From the NCBI GenBank assembly GCA_963753075.1, contig CAVWAR010000002.1, positions 868,001-932,000 of the forward strand: a stretch of 64,000 nucleotides of DNA. The letters are read 5' to 3'. Both the position numbers and the translations under genes were made by a program. The notes beneath the pieces are model-generated. The model saw only the letters and a program-made list of their open reading frames with translations. It did no database searches and was not told where the DNA came from. How positions within the stretch are numbered: the stretch's first letter is position 1; every line of letters starts with the position of its first letter. Positions 55,591 through 62,999 of this stretch are shown piece by piece. The stretch is from Prado023 sp963753075 (lineage in GTDB: Bacteria; Actinomycetota; Actinomycetes; S36-B12; CAIYMF01).

Positions 55591-56406
55591 TCAGTCGAAC
55601 AGAGCTGACACGGCGGCGTGATCGCTCCAGCGCTCGGCGTAGGTGGCCGCCTTGTGCACGGTGACCCCGGTCGCACGCGCGGCCATCGACGGGGAGGCGA
55701 GCACTGCGTCGATCCGCCACCCGCCATCGGTGTCGAACCCGCGTCCCCGCCAGGACCACCACGTGTAGGGGCCGGGTCCGTCGCCGCCGAGCTGGCGACC
55801 CAGGTCGACCCAGCCCGGGCCCCCGGGCGGGGCGGCGTACCACCGGTCGAGATGCACACGCTCGGACTCCAGGAAGCCCGCCTTGCCCCGGTTGCCGCGC
55901 CAGTTCTTGATGTCCGCCTGGGTGTGGGCGACGTTGAGGTCGCCGCACACCAGCGCGGATCCGGCCGCATGGTCGGCCATCCATCGGCCCATCGCGGTGA
56001 GGAACCGATCCTTCTCCTCGGCGCGTGCGCCCGCGGGTTCCCCGGTGTGCACGTAGACGCTGGCGACGCGCAGGTCGGCGCCGGTGCTGGGGTCGGTGAT
56101 GGACGCCTCCACCCAGCGGCCCTGTTCGGCGAACTCCTCGACCCCCACGCCGATCCGGACCTCGGCCAACCCGTGTCGCGACAACAGGGCGACGCCCGCG
56201 TGCCCGCCCCGGACAGAATCGGCCACGGCGACATGCCAGCCACCGAGGCCGCAGACCCCCAGCGCCGCATCGACCTGCGTGGGCGTGGCGCGCACCTCCT
56301 GAAGGCAGATCAGGTCTGCGCCGCACGCAGCGAGCCAGTCGAGCCCGCCTCGTCGCAGCGCTGCGCGGATGCCGTTGACGTTGGCCGTCACCACGTGCAG
56401 GGTCAC
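55591..56406 (-). CDS. xth: Exodeoxyribonuclease III / AP endonuclease (EEP family)
   Basis: 271 residues from GTG 56406. The exonuclease III signature residues are visible: Asn in TANVNGIRA (residue 9), Glu37 in ICLQEVRA, GDLNVAHTQADIKNW with the catalytic Asp-x-Asn, WSWRGRGFDTDGGWRID, and the final SDHAAV with the catalytic His. It cuts DNA at abasic sites in base-excision repair and removes 3' blocks. GATAAT eight bases before the GTG suggests a leaderless start. Convergent with icd, 46 bp apart. Confidence 0.93.
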   Translation of the reverse strand: MTLHVVTANVNGIRAALRRGGLDWLAACGADLICLQEVRATPTQVDAALGVCGLGGWHVAVADSVRGGHAGVALLSRHGLAEVRIGVGVEEFAEQGRWVEASITDPSTGADLRVASVYVHTGEPAGARAEEKDRFLTAMGRWMADHAAGSALVCGDLNVAHTQADIKNWRGNRGKAGFLESERVHLDRWYAAPPGGPGWVDLGRQLGGDGPGPYTWWSWRGRGFDTDGGWRIDAVLASPSMAARATGVTVHKAATYAERWSDHAAVSALFD

Positions 56407-56414
56407 GGGCCCCG

Positions 56415-56420
56415 ATTATC
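56415..56420 (-). promoter_or_regulatory. -10 element (GATAAT) for xth
   Basis: GATAAT on the minus strand ends eight bases before the GTG at 56406; no Shine-Dalgarno sequence is visible. Confidence 0.45.
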
Positions 56421-56471
56421 CCGGTCGGCCGATCGCTGCGAGCGTCGGCCCGAGCGTCGGGGCGGTGGACC

Positions 56472-57689
56472 TCACCCCTTGGGCAGGACGCCGCTCAGGA
56501 AGGGCATGAGCCCCGCCGCGGGCTTGGTGGCCGTGCGCATCATCACTCCGGGGAGGGTCTTCTCCAGGGCACTGGGCAGCTGGCGAAGCAGGAGGCCGGC
56601 CATCAGCTCGTCGAGCTTCTCCTGGGTCTCGAGCTCGGTTACCGCCTCCAGCATCGCCGGCAGGACCACGGCCAGCACGTCGTCGGTGGCCTCCTCGATG
56701 GCCGCCACCGACATCTGGCGCATGGCGTCACTGGTTGCGGCGTTGGTGATGGCTTCGGTCAGCACGGCGTTCACCACTTCGGCGCGCTCGGTGCGCACGG
56801 CCCGACCCCGTTGACCGAGCTCGGTCAGCCGCGCCTCCGCGAGCTCCGTGGCGAAGGTCGGTGAGACGGCTCGCAGGACGTCCATCGCGCGCACCGACAG
56901 GTTCGCGGCCGCCGCGACGGCGCGGGTGCCGGCGTGCCATGCGCTCTCGGCCAGGACGGTCAACGCCCCGAGGGCGATGTCCTCCGCCGGCGGGAGCGCC
57001 GCATGGGTGATCAGGGTGGTCGCCGGCCGCGGGGTCTTCGCAGCCGGGACCGGGGCGCCGTCCAGAGCAGGCGGCTCGGGGGTGGCCCCAACCGCGTCGC
57101 TGGGCAGGGGCTCGGCGCCAGCGAGGGCCTCGGTCGGGTCCTCGGCGGAATCGGGGAGCGTGTACTCGGCCAGCAGCGCCTCCACGGGCGACTTGCCGGC
57201 TGGCCAAGATCGGGCCACCTGCTCCTGGGAACGTCGGCGCGCACGGCTCGTGGCGGTCCGCTTCCCGTTCGAGCGCACGGGTCGCTCGGGCTGCCCGGTG
57301 ACCACGGCCTGGCCGGACGCCGGGGCGGAGGGTGCCGAGGCGGAGCGCTGCACGGCCTTCGGGGCGGCCGGGGTCGCGGCCTTGGCGGACTTCCCGCCGC
57401 TGGGGCCGTCCCCAGCAGCGCTGGAGCTCCGCGAGCCAGCCGAGGTCGGCGCGTCCGGCTTCGCAGTCGTGGGTGCCTTCGGCTCGGCCTTCTTGGCCTG
57501 TGACTTGGCCTTGGTCTTGGTTGCCTGCTTCGTCATGCCGCTGCCGGATCCGGTCGGCGTGGCGGCGGCCCTCTTCTTTCCAGTGCTGCTCTTGGTGGAT
57601 GTGCTGGCGCCCGAGGCCCCGCTCGAGGACGCAGTCGTGCGCCGCGCAGCGGGCTTCTTCGGCGTGCTGGTCGGTTGGTCCGTGCTCAT
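56472..57689 (-). CDS. Ala/Lys/Pro-rich protein with helical C-terminal domain, unknown function
   Basis: 405 residues. The first 160 are low complexity (Ala, Lys, Ser, Thr, Pro) with Lys clusters such as TKTKAKSQAKKAEPKAP, similar in composition to histone H1-like bacterial proteins. A linker follows, then from about 230 a helical, Ala/Leu/Glu-rich domain (EDIALGALTVLAESAWHAGTRAVAAAANLSVRAMDVLRA; VLPAMLEAVTELETQEKLDELMAGLLLRQLP). The helical part might bind membranes or another protein; I do not recognise a family. TACCGT seven bases before the ATG predicts a leaderless mRNA. Confidence 0.7.
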   Translation of the reverse strand: MSTDQPTSTPKKPAARRTTASSSGASGASTSTKSSTGKKRAAATPTGSGSGMTKQATKTKAKSQAKKAEPKAPTTAKPDAPTSAGSRSSSAAGDGPSGGKSAKAATPAAPKAVQRSASAPSAPASGQAVVTGQPERPVRSNGKRTATSRARRRSQEQVARSWPAGKSPVEALLAEYTLPDSAEDPTEALAGAEPLPSDAVGATPEPPALDGAPVPAAKTPRPATTLITHAALPPAEDIALGALTVLAESAWHAGTRAVAAAANLSVRAMDVLRAVSPTFATELAEARLTELGQRGRAVRTERAEVVNAVLTEAITNAATSDAMRQMSVAAIEEATDDVLAVVLPAMLEAVTELETQEKLDELMAGLLLRQLPSALEKTLPGVMMRTATKPAAGLMPFLSGVLPKG

Positions 57690-57696
57690 GGCAACA

Positions 57697-57702
57697 ACGG
57701 TA
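57697..57702 (-). promoter_or_regulatory. -10 element (TACCGT), leaderless
   Basis: TACCGT on the minus strand ends seven bases before the ATG at 57689. Confidence 0.5.
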
Positions 57703-57795
57703 CGTCGTGTCCCGCGCGCGGTGTGAATCCGATCGGGCTGACAAGGGCCACAGGACCCCGATCACGTTCACGCTGTGCGGTACATTCCGTGCACT

Positions 57796-59154
57796 GTGGG
57801 CGATTTGGGCTGGACCTTCGCGATCATCCTGGTCTTCACCCTGATCGGTGGGTTCTTCGCGGCCTCCGAGACGGCCCTGGTCTCCCTGCGAGACAGCCAG
57901 GTCACGCAGCTGTCCGAGTCCGATGCGCGGCGCGGTGCGCGGCTGCGCTCGCTGCTGGACAACCCCAACCGGTTCCTCGCCGCTGTTCAGGTGGGTGTCA
58001 CGCTGGCCGGGTTCATCTCCGCGGCCTATGGCGCCAACCGGATCGCCCCCGTCGTCTCCGGATGGCTGGTCTCGGCCGGGATGCGGCAGGGGATCGCCGA
58101 CTCGTTGGCCTTCATCGGTGCCACCCTGCTGGTCGTCTACATCTCATTGGTGCTCGGTGAGCTCGTCCCCAAGCGCCTGGCCCTGGCCAAGTCCGAGTCC
58201 ATCGCCCTGCACGTGGCCGGTCCGATCGACCTGATCGCGCGGATCTCGCGTCCCTTCATCTGGCTGCTGTCGGCCTCCACGAACGTGATCGTGCGGATCC
58301 TCGGCCTCGATCCAGCAGTCGGGCGGGAGATGATCACCGGTGAGGAGCTGCGCGGGATGGTGGCCGCGCACACCGACCTCAGCGCAGAGGAGCGTGAGCT
58401 CATCGATGACGTCTTCGACGCCGGGGACACGGAGCTGCGCGAGGTGATGATCCCGCGCACGGAGGTGGATTTCCTCGAGGCTTCGCTGCCGGCCTTCCGG
58501 GCGGCGGCCGTGGTGTCGAGGCTGCCGCACTCCCGCTACCCAGTGATCGGGGACTCCCCCGATGACGTGGTCGGATTCGTGCACGTGCGCGACATCCTGA
58601 GTCCCTCGATGGTCGACAGGTCGGTTCGCCTGGAGGATCTGACGCGCGAGGTTGCGTTCTTCCCGGGCAGCAAGCAGGTCATCCCGGCGCTGACCGAGAT
58701 GCGTCGCCACGGCCAGCACCTGGCGGTCGTCGCCGACGAGTACGGCGGGACGGCCGGGATCGTCACGCTGGAGGACCTGGTCGAGGAACTCGTGGGCGAC
58801 ATCTACGACGAGTACGACCAGGCCGGCAGTGCTGCTGCCCGGGAGCAGCGCTCCGGTGCGCCGTTCGAGGTCGACGGGCTGCTGAACCTGGAGGACTTCG
58901 CCGAGCAGGCCGGCATCGAGCTCCCGGACGGTCCCTACGAGACCGTGGCCGGCTGGTTCGTCGCCGGGCTGGGTCACCTGCCCTCGCTCGGCGATGAGTT
59001 GCTGGGCCCGGGCGCCGGCTTCGAGGTGATCGAGCTCGACGGCCGTCGGATCGCGCGGCTGCGGGTCGAGCCGGTCGCCCCAGAGAGTCTGGATGCCAGC
59101 GCGACCGGCGCTCGGTCGGAGCTGGATGCCCAGCAGCGGGACACCGATCGCTAG
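57796..59154 (+). CDS. CNNM/CBS-pair membrane protein (hemolysin/CorC family)
   Basis: 452 residues from GTG 57796; the frame also opens at GTG 57775, but a -10-like TACATT (57781-57786) lies between. The N-terminal DUF21/CNNM domain has four membrane segments and the phrase GGFFAASETALVSL. A CBS-domain pair follows (about 205-325; EVMIPRTEVDFLEA, VADEYGGTAGIVTLEDLVEELVGDI), then a CorC/HlyC domain (about 340-430; DGPYETVAGWFVAGLGHLP). The family transports or regulates Mg2+ or Co2+ and is not a true haemolysin. Confidence 0.92.
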   Translation: MGDLGWTFAIILVFTLIGGFFAASETALVSLRDSQVTQLSESDARRGARLRSLLDNPNRFLAAVQVGVTLAGFISAAYGANRIAPVVSGWLVSAGMRQGIADSLAFIGATLLVVYISLVLGELVPKRLALAKSESIALHVAGPIDLIARISRPFIWLLSASTNVIVRILGLDPAVGREMITGEELRGMVAAHTDLSAEERELIDDVFDAGDTELREVMIPRTEVDFLEASLPAFRAAAVVSRLPHSRYPVIGDSPDDVVGFVHVRDILSPSMVDRSVRLEDLTREVAFFPGSKQVIPALTEMRRHGQHLAVVADEYGGTAGIVTLEDLVEELVGDIYDEYDQAGSAAAREQRSGAPFEVDGLLNLEDFAEQAGIELPDGPYETVAGWFVAGLGHLPSLGDELLGPGAGFEVIELDGRRIARLRVEPVAPESLDASATGARSELDAQQRDTDR

Positions 59155-59292
59155 CCGGTACTGCACACGTCCGGTCACCTCGGGTGAGCCCCCGGGTGCC
59201 GTACCACCCGCGGGGCACTGCCGAGTGGGACGGTCAGCCCACTGCGGCCGGCCATCAGCGCCGCGCGGTCGCCGGCACTGAGACATGTTTGC

Positions 59293-59298
59293 GACAAT
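59293..59298 (+). promoter_or_regulatory. -10 element (GACAAT) for leaderless trpS
   Basis: GACAAT lies seven bases before ATG 59306. The flank GACAATGTGGCCCATG is nearly the same as that before the minus-strand gene at 62318. Confidence 0.45.
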
Positions 59299-59305
59299 GT
59301 GGCCC

Positions 59306-60307
59306 ATGTCTGAGCGTCCCCGTGTCCTGTCGGGCATCCAGCCGACCGCTGACTCCTTCCATATCGGCAACTACCTGGGGGCTCTGCGCAACTGGGTCGA
59401 CCTGCAGCAGACCCACGATTGCTTCTACTGCGTGGTGGACCTGCACGCGATCACCGTCGACCATGACCCCGCCGAGCTGCACCGGCGGACCCGGGTGTCC
59501 TTCGCACAGCTGCTGGCACTGGGCGTCGACCCCGAGGTGTCCACGGTCTTCGTCCAGAGCCAGGTGCCCGAGCACGCCCAGCTCGAGTGGGTCCTGTCCT
59601 GCCTGACCGGCATGGGCGAGGCAGGTCGGATGACCCAGTTCAAGGACAAGTCGGCCAAGGCCGGCAACGACCGCACCACCGTCGGGCTGTTCACCTATCC
59701 GATCCTGCAAGCAGCCGACATCCTCGTGTACCGGCCGAATGCGGTCCCGGTCGGCGAGGACCAGCGCCAGCACCTCGAGCTCACCCGCGATCTCGCCGTG
59801 CGCTTCAACAGCCGGTTCGGGCAGACGCTGGTGGTCCCCGAGCCGCTCATCCTCAAGGCCACAGCGAAGATCGTCGACCTGGCCGATCCGACGGCCAAGA
59901 TGAGCAAGTCCGCGCCAGCGGGCTGTGTGTTCCTGCTCGATCCGCCCACGCGGACCGAGAAGAAGATCAAGTCCGCGGTGACGGACTCCGACAGCGAGGT
60001 CCGCTTCGATCCGGAGACCAAGCCGGGCGTGTCAAACCTGCTCACGATCCTGGCGTCGTTCACCGGACGGACCGTCGCCGAGGTGACCCCGGAGTTCGCC
60101 GGCCGGATGTACGGCGACCTGAAGAAGGAGACGGCCGCAGCTGTGGTGGCCTTCGTCGAGCCGTTCCAGGCTCGCGTCAGTGAGCTTCTCGATGACCCGG
60201 CTGAACTCGACCGCCAGATGGCGGTCGGCGCCGCTCGCGCCCGCGAGGTTGCGGCGGTCACGCTGGCCGACGTCTACCGGAACCTGGGTTTCGTGACGCC
60301 CGGATGA
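59306..60307 (+). CDS. trpS: Tryptophanyl-tRNA synthetase
   Basis: 333 residues from ATG 59306 (a frame opening at 59285 adds seven residues and would include the -10). Class I synthetase motifs: HIGN at 19-22 and KMSKS at 198-202. The Trp-specific GEDQRQHLELTRDLAVRFN block is present. It charges tRNA-Trp. Its stop overlaps the 2H-GNAT gene by four bases (ATGA), a coupling whose purpose is unclear. Confidence 0.97.
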   Translation: MSERPRVLSGIQPTADSFHIGNYLGALRNWVDLQQTHDCFYCVVDLHAITVDHDPAELHRRTRVSFAQLLALGVDPEVSTVFVQSQVPEHAQLEWVLSCLTGMGEAGRMTQFKDKSAKAGNDRTTVGLFTYPILQAADILVYRPNAVPVGEDQRQHLELTRDLAVRFNSRFGQTLVVPEPLILKATAKIVDLADPTAKMSKSAPAGCVFLLDPPTRTEKKIKSAVTDSDSEVRFDPETKPGVSNLLTILASFTGRTVAEVTPEFAGRMYGDLKKETAAAVVAFVEPFQARVSELLDDPAELDRQMAVGAARAREVAAVTLADVYRNLGFVTPG

Positions 60308-61425
60308 GCGTCGCCCCAGTCTCCACCGCCGACGTGCTCGGCCCCGGGGACAACACGTGGCCGATCACGATCGGGGTCGCCCTGCCGATCCCCGAGCCCT
60401 TCCTGGGGGAGCTCGGGGCCTATCGGGAACGCTTCGGGGACCCGCAGGCCCACGCGATCGTCGCTCACGTCACCCTCCTGCCGCCGACCCAGGTTCCCGA
60501 CGAGGAGCACCTCGGCGCCATCCTCGAGCACCTGCAGACCCAGGCCGCCGCGCTGGAGCCGTTCCCACTCGTCCTCGAGGGCGCGGGAACGTTCCGGCCG
60601 GTCTCACAGGTGGTCTTCGTCCCGATCACCGAGGGGGAGGAGCAGGTCCGGGAGGTCGAGTCGCTGGTGCGCAGCGGCCCGCTGCACCGGTCGCTGAAGT
60701 TCCCCTATCACCCGCATGTCACGGTCGCCCACGACCTCGAGGAGACGTGGCTCGACCAGGCCTACGACACGATGACGCCCTATCGTGCTGCCTTCGAGGT
60801 CGATCGCCTCGGGCTGTTCTTCCAGGGCTCCGACGGGATCTGGCGCACCTCGGTCGAGTTCCCACTCGGCGAGCAGGTCCGCGACCCGAGGCGCTACGCC
60901 GTGGATTCGGTGACCATCGAGGTCGTCGATCCTGCCGACTACCCGGCGCTCTGCGGCCGGCTCGGGGAGCTCTCCGCGGACGGGGTCGCCTCCGGCCCGG
61001 GGTTGGACTTCCTGCTGCCGTTCTCAGCGGCGGACGGGGCCGCGTGGTGGCAGGCCCGGATCGACGACGTGACCACGGGCAGGCGCATCGTGCTCGTTGC
61101 GCGGGACCAGGGCGAGGTCGTGGGCACCGTCTCGGTCAACCCAGCGCAGGCCCGCAACCAGCCCCATCGAGCGGAGCTCGACAAGCTGATGGTCTCCTCC
61201 ACCGACCGGCACCACGGGGTGGCGACCCGGCTGATGGCCGCCGCAGCCACAGCGGCGCGGGGTCGCGGGCTGAGCCTGCTGACCCTGGAGTGCGTCGCCG
61301 GCGGCACCCAGCAGGACTTCTACGAGGCACTGGGCTACACCGCGGTCGGCACGATCCCGGGCTTCTCGCTGTCGCCGACGGGACGCCCGCAGGCGACGAC
61401 CACCCTCTACCAGCAGCTCAGCTAG
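60304..61425 (+). CDS. Fusion of 2H phosphoesterase (2'-5' RNA ligase-like) and GNAT acetyltransferase
   Basis: 373 residues. The N-terminal half (about 20-190) has the two H-x-T motifs of the 2H superfamily: His55-Thr57 in AHVTLLPP and His138-Thr140 in YHPHVTVAHD. This fold works on 2'-5' or cyclic phosphate ends. The C-terminal half (about 203-373) is a GNAT domain: RIVLVARDQGEVVGTVSV, then DKLMVSSTDRHHGVATRLM matching the acetyl-CoA loop, and LLTLECVAGGTQQDFYEALGYTAVG. Translation is coupled to trpS. A role in tRNA or RNA-end metabolism is possible but not shown. Confidence 0.85.
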   Translation: MSVAPVSTADVLGPGDNTWPITIGVALPIPEPFLGELGAYRERFGDPQAHAIVAHVTLLPPTQVPDEEHLGAILEHLQTQAAALEPFPLVLEGAGTFRPVSQVVFVPITEGEEQVREVESLVRSGPLHRSLKFPYHPHVTVAHDLEETWLDQAYDTMTPYRAAFEVDRLGLFFQGSDGIWRTSVEFPLGEQVRDPRRYAVDSVTIEVVDPADYPALCGRLGELSADGVASGPGLDFLLPFSAADGAAWWQARIDDVTTGRRIVLVARDQGEVVGTVSVNPAQARNQPHRAELDKLMVSSTDRHHGVATRLMAAAATAARGRGLSLLTLECVAGGTQQDFYEALGYTAVGTIPGFSLSPTGRPQATTTLYQQLS

Positions 61426-61466
61426 ATCGCGGCCAGGTGGGGGCAGTGGTGCCGCATCCGCCGGCG

Positions 61467-62318
61467 TCAACCGAAGACGCCCGGGGGCGGCACCGGCGAA
61501 CCAGCGGCCGTGGCATCGGTGAACGGTCGGTGGCTGCCCACGAAGGTGTCCAGGTCGCGACCGTGCACAAGGCGCGCCGGCCACGGGTCGCCGGCACAGT
61601 GGCGGGCCAGCAGGTTGAGGTCCAGGGGCGGGGCCCCGGCTGGTTGGGCAACAACCACCAGGTTGCCGAATCGGCGCCCGCGGAGCACTGCTGGCTCAGC
61701 GGCGACCGCAACCCGGTCGAAGACCTGCTGGACCCCGGCCAGGTACCGACGCGCATAGGCCAGGGGGTTCTCGTCGGCGATGTTCGCCACCAGTGTGCCG
61801 CCCGGGGTGAGGGCGCGATGGGCCTGGCCGAACGCCTCGATCGAGGTGAGGTTGCCGGGTGTCCGCGCGCCGGCGAAGACGTCGAGGACGATCAGGTCCG
61901 CACCGGCGTCGGGCAGGGACTCGAGTGCGGTGCGCGCCTCGGCCACGCGGACCCGGATCTGGTACTCCCGGGGCCACGGCAGGTGCGAGCGGACCAGCTC
62001 GACGAGTTCGGCATCGCGCTCGACCACGAGGTTGCGGGTGCGCGGGCGGGTGGCGCTGGCGAATCGCGCCAGGGACATCGCGCCACCACCGAGGTGTACG
62101 ACCCGCAGCGGTCCGGGCGGCAGCAGGTCGATGATGTGGCCGATCCGCCGCATGTACTCGAACGCCAGCCGGTCCGGCTGCTCGAGGTCCACGTGCGACT
62201 GCTGGGTGCCCGCGATCAGGAGCGTCCAGCCCCCGGGCAGATCGGGATCCGGCACCAGGCTCGCCTCGCCCCCGGCGACCGCGCGGGTCACGGTGCCGCG
62301 CAGCGCCCGACGTCCCAT
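61467..62318 (-). CDS. Spermidine synthase-like methyltransferase-fold protein
   Basis: 283 residues from ATG 62318. A Rossmann methyltransferase fold is seen: motif I VVHLGGGAMSLARF, the acidic end of strand 2 in VVERDAELVEL, and ADLIVLDVFAG with GGTLVANIAD. The arrangement matches the actinobacterial spermidine-synthase-like family (SpeE-like), though it lacks the membrane domain many relatives carry. Polyamine synthesis is not certain. ACAAT about eight bases before the ATG suggests a leaderless mRNA. Convergent with the 2H-GNAT gene. Confidence 0.8.
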   Translation of the reverse strand: MGRRALRGTVTRAVAGGEASLVPDPDLPGGWTLLIAGTQQSHVDLEQPDRLAFEYMRRIGHIIDLLPPGPLRVVHLGGGAMSLARFASATRPRTRNLVVERDAELVELVRSHLPWPREYQIRVRVAEARTALESLPDAGADLIVLDVFAGARTPGNLTSIEAFGQAHRALTPGGTLVANIADENPLAYARRYLAGVQQVFDRVAVAAEPAVLRGRRFGNLVVVAQPAGAPPLDLNLLARHCAGDPWPARLVHGRDLDTFVGSHRPFTDATAAGSPVPPPGVFG

Positions 62319-62326
62319 GGGCCACC

Positions 62327-62332
62327 ATTGTC
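62327..62332 (-). promoter_or_regulatory. -10 element (GACAAT), leaderless
   Basis: GACAAT on the minus strand ends eight bases before ATG 62318. Confidence 0.4.
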
Positions 62333-62374
62333 CATGAGCGTGGCCGCCCGCTGTGGCTGCAGCGACCCGGCCAC

Positions 62375-62401
62375 GGAATATTCGGCGCGGCAGGTGTGGT
62401 T
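62375..62401 (+). promoter_or_regulatory. SigR/SigH-type promoter for thioredoxin
   Basis: GGAAT at 62375-62379 and GTT at 62399-62401 are separated by 19 bases, matching the consensus of Streptomyces SigR and mycobacterial SigH (GGAAT, 18-19 bases, GTT). The predicted leader is about 50 nt. Thioredoxin genes are classical members of this disulfide-stress regulon. Confidence 0.65.
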
Positions 62402-62458
62402 GCGTACCTACCGGGGTATAGGCCCCACGTACGCGACGCCGACTGCTAGGAACCGACT

Positions 62459-62830
62459 ATGTCAACTGTGACCCTGACCGCAACTGACTTCGAGACGACC
62501 GTCCTCGAGAACGACATCGTCCTCGTCGACTTCTGGGCCGAGTGGTGCGGACCGTGCCGGAACTTCGCCCCGGTCTTCGAGGCGGCCTCCAAGGAGCACT
62601 CCGATGTGATCTTCGGCAAGGTCGACACCGAGGCCGAGCAGGCGCTCGCTGGGGCTGCCCAGATCACCTCGATCCCGACCCTGATGGCTTTCCGTGAGGG
62701 CGTTCTCGTCTTCGCCCAGCCCGGTGCCCTGGCCGCACCGCAGCTCGAGCAGGTCATCGACGCCGTCCGCGGCCTCGACATGGAGCAGGTCCGGTCCGAA
62801 ATCGCCGCTCAGACCGGCGATCCGCAGTAA
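62459..62830 (+). CDS. trxA: Thioredoxin
   Basis: 123 residues from ATG 62459 (AGGA seven bases upstream). Active site WCGPC with Cys30 and Cys33; cis-Pro in TSIPTLMAF. The C-terminal stretch (DMEQVRSEIAAQTGDPQ) extends slightly beyond the core fold. It reduces protein disulfides in the cytosol. The SigR/SigH-type promoter upstream predicts induction by disulfide stress. Followed by three hairpins and the convergent DUF4349 gene. Confidence 0.95.
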   Translation: MSTVTLTATDFETTVLENDIVLVDFWAEWCGPCRNFAPVFEAASKEHSDVIFGKVDTEAEQALAGAAQITSIPTLMAFREGVLVFAQPGALAAPQLEQVIDAVRGLDMEQVRSEIAAQTGDPQ

Positions 62831-62840
62831 CGTCTCAGAT

Positions 62841-62863
62841 GCCCGAACCGTTGCGGTTCGGGC
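62841..62863 (+). terminator. trxA terminator hairpin
   Basis: GCCCGAACCG and CGGTTCGGGC form a perfect 10-bp stem with a 3-nt loop, ten bases after the trxA stop. It is the first of three consecutive hairpins. Confidence 0.7.
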
Positions 62864-62867
62864 GGAT

Positions 62868-62899
62868 CGTCCCCAAGGCCCCCGACCGGGCCGGGGACG
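62868..62899. terminator. Middle hairpin of the trxA-DUF4349 gap
   Basis: CGTCCCC (62868-62874) pairs with GGGGACG (62893-62899), with possible inner GGCC pairing. Confidence 0.45.
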
Positions 62900-62907
62900 A
62901 CGCATGG

Positions 62908-62946
62908 CGAAGGCTCGTCGCCCCTCGACCCGGTGACGAGCCTTCG
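62908..62946. terminator. Third hairpin of the trxA-DUF4349 gap
   Basis: Twelve-base-pair perfect stem (CGAAGGCTCGTC with GACGAGCCTTCG) and a 15-nt loop, 54 bases after the stop of the minus-strand gene; probably serves the DUF4349 transcript. Confidence 0.6.
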
Positions 62947-62999
62947 TCATGTCCGCAGCCCCCCGCGTCTGCCCATCAGCCCAGGCGGGGCCGGGGGCA

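Noticed and set aside
59190..59220. GGTGGTACGG-like sequence upstream of trpS, reminiscent of a T-box
   Set aside because: It lies on the opposite strand to trpS, no specifier or stem I structure is evident, and trpS appears to have a leaderless promoter downstream of it.
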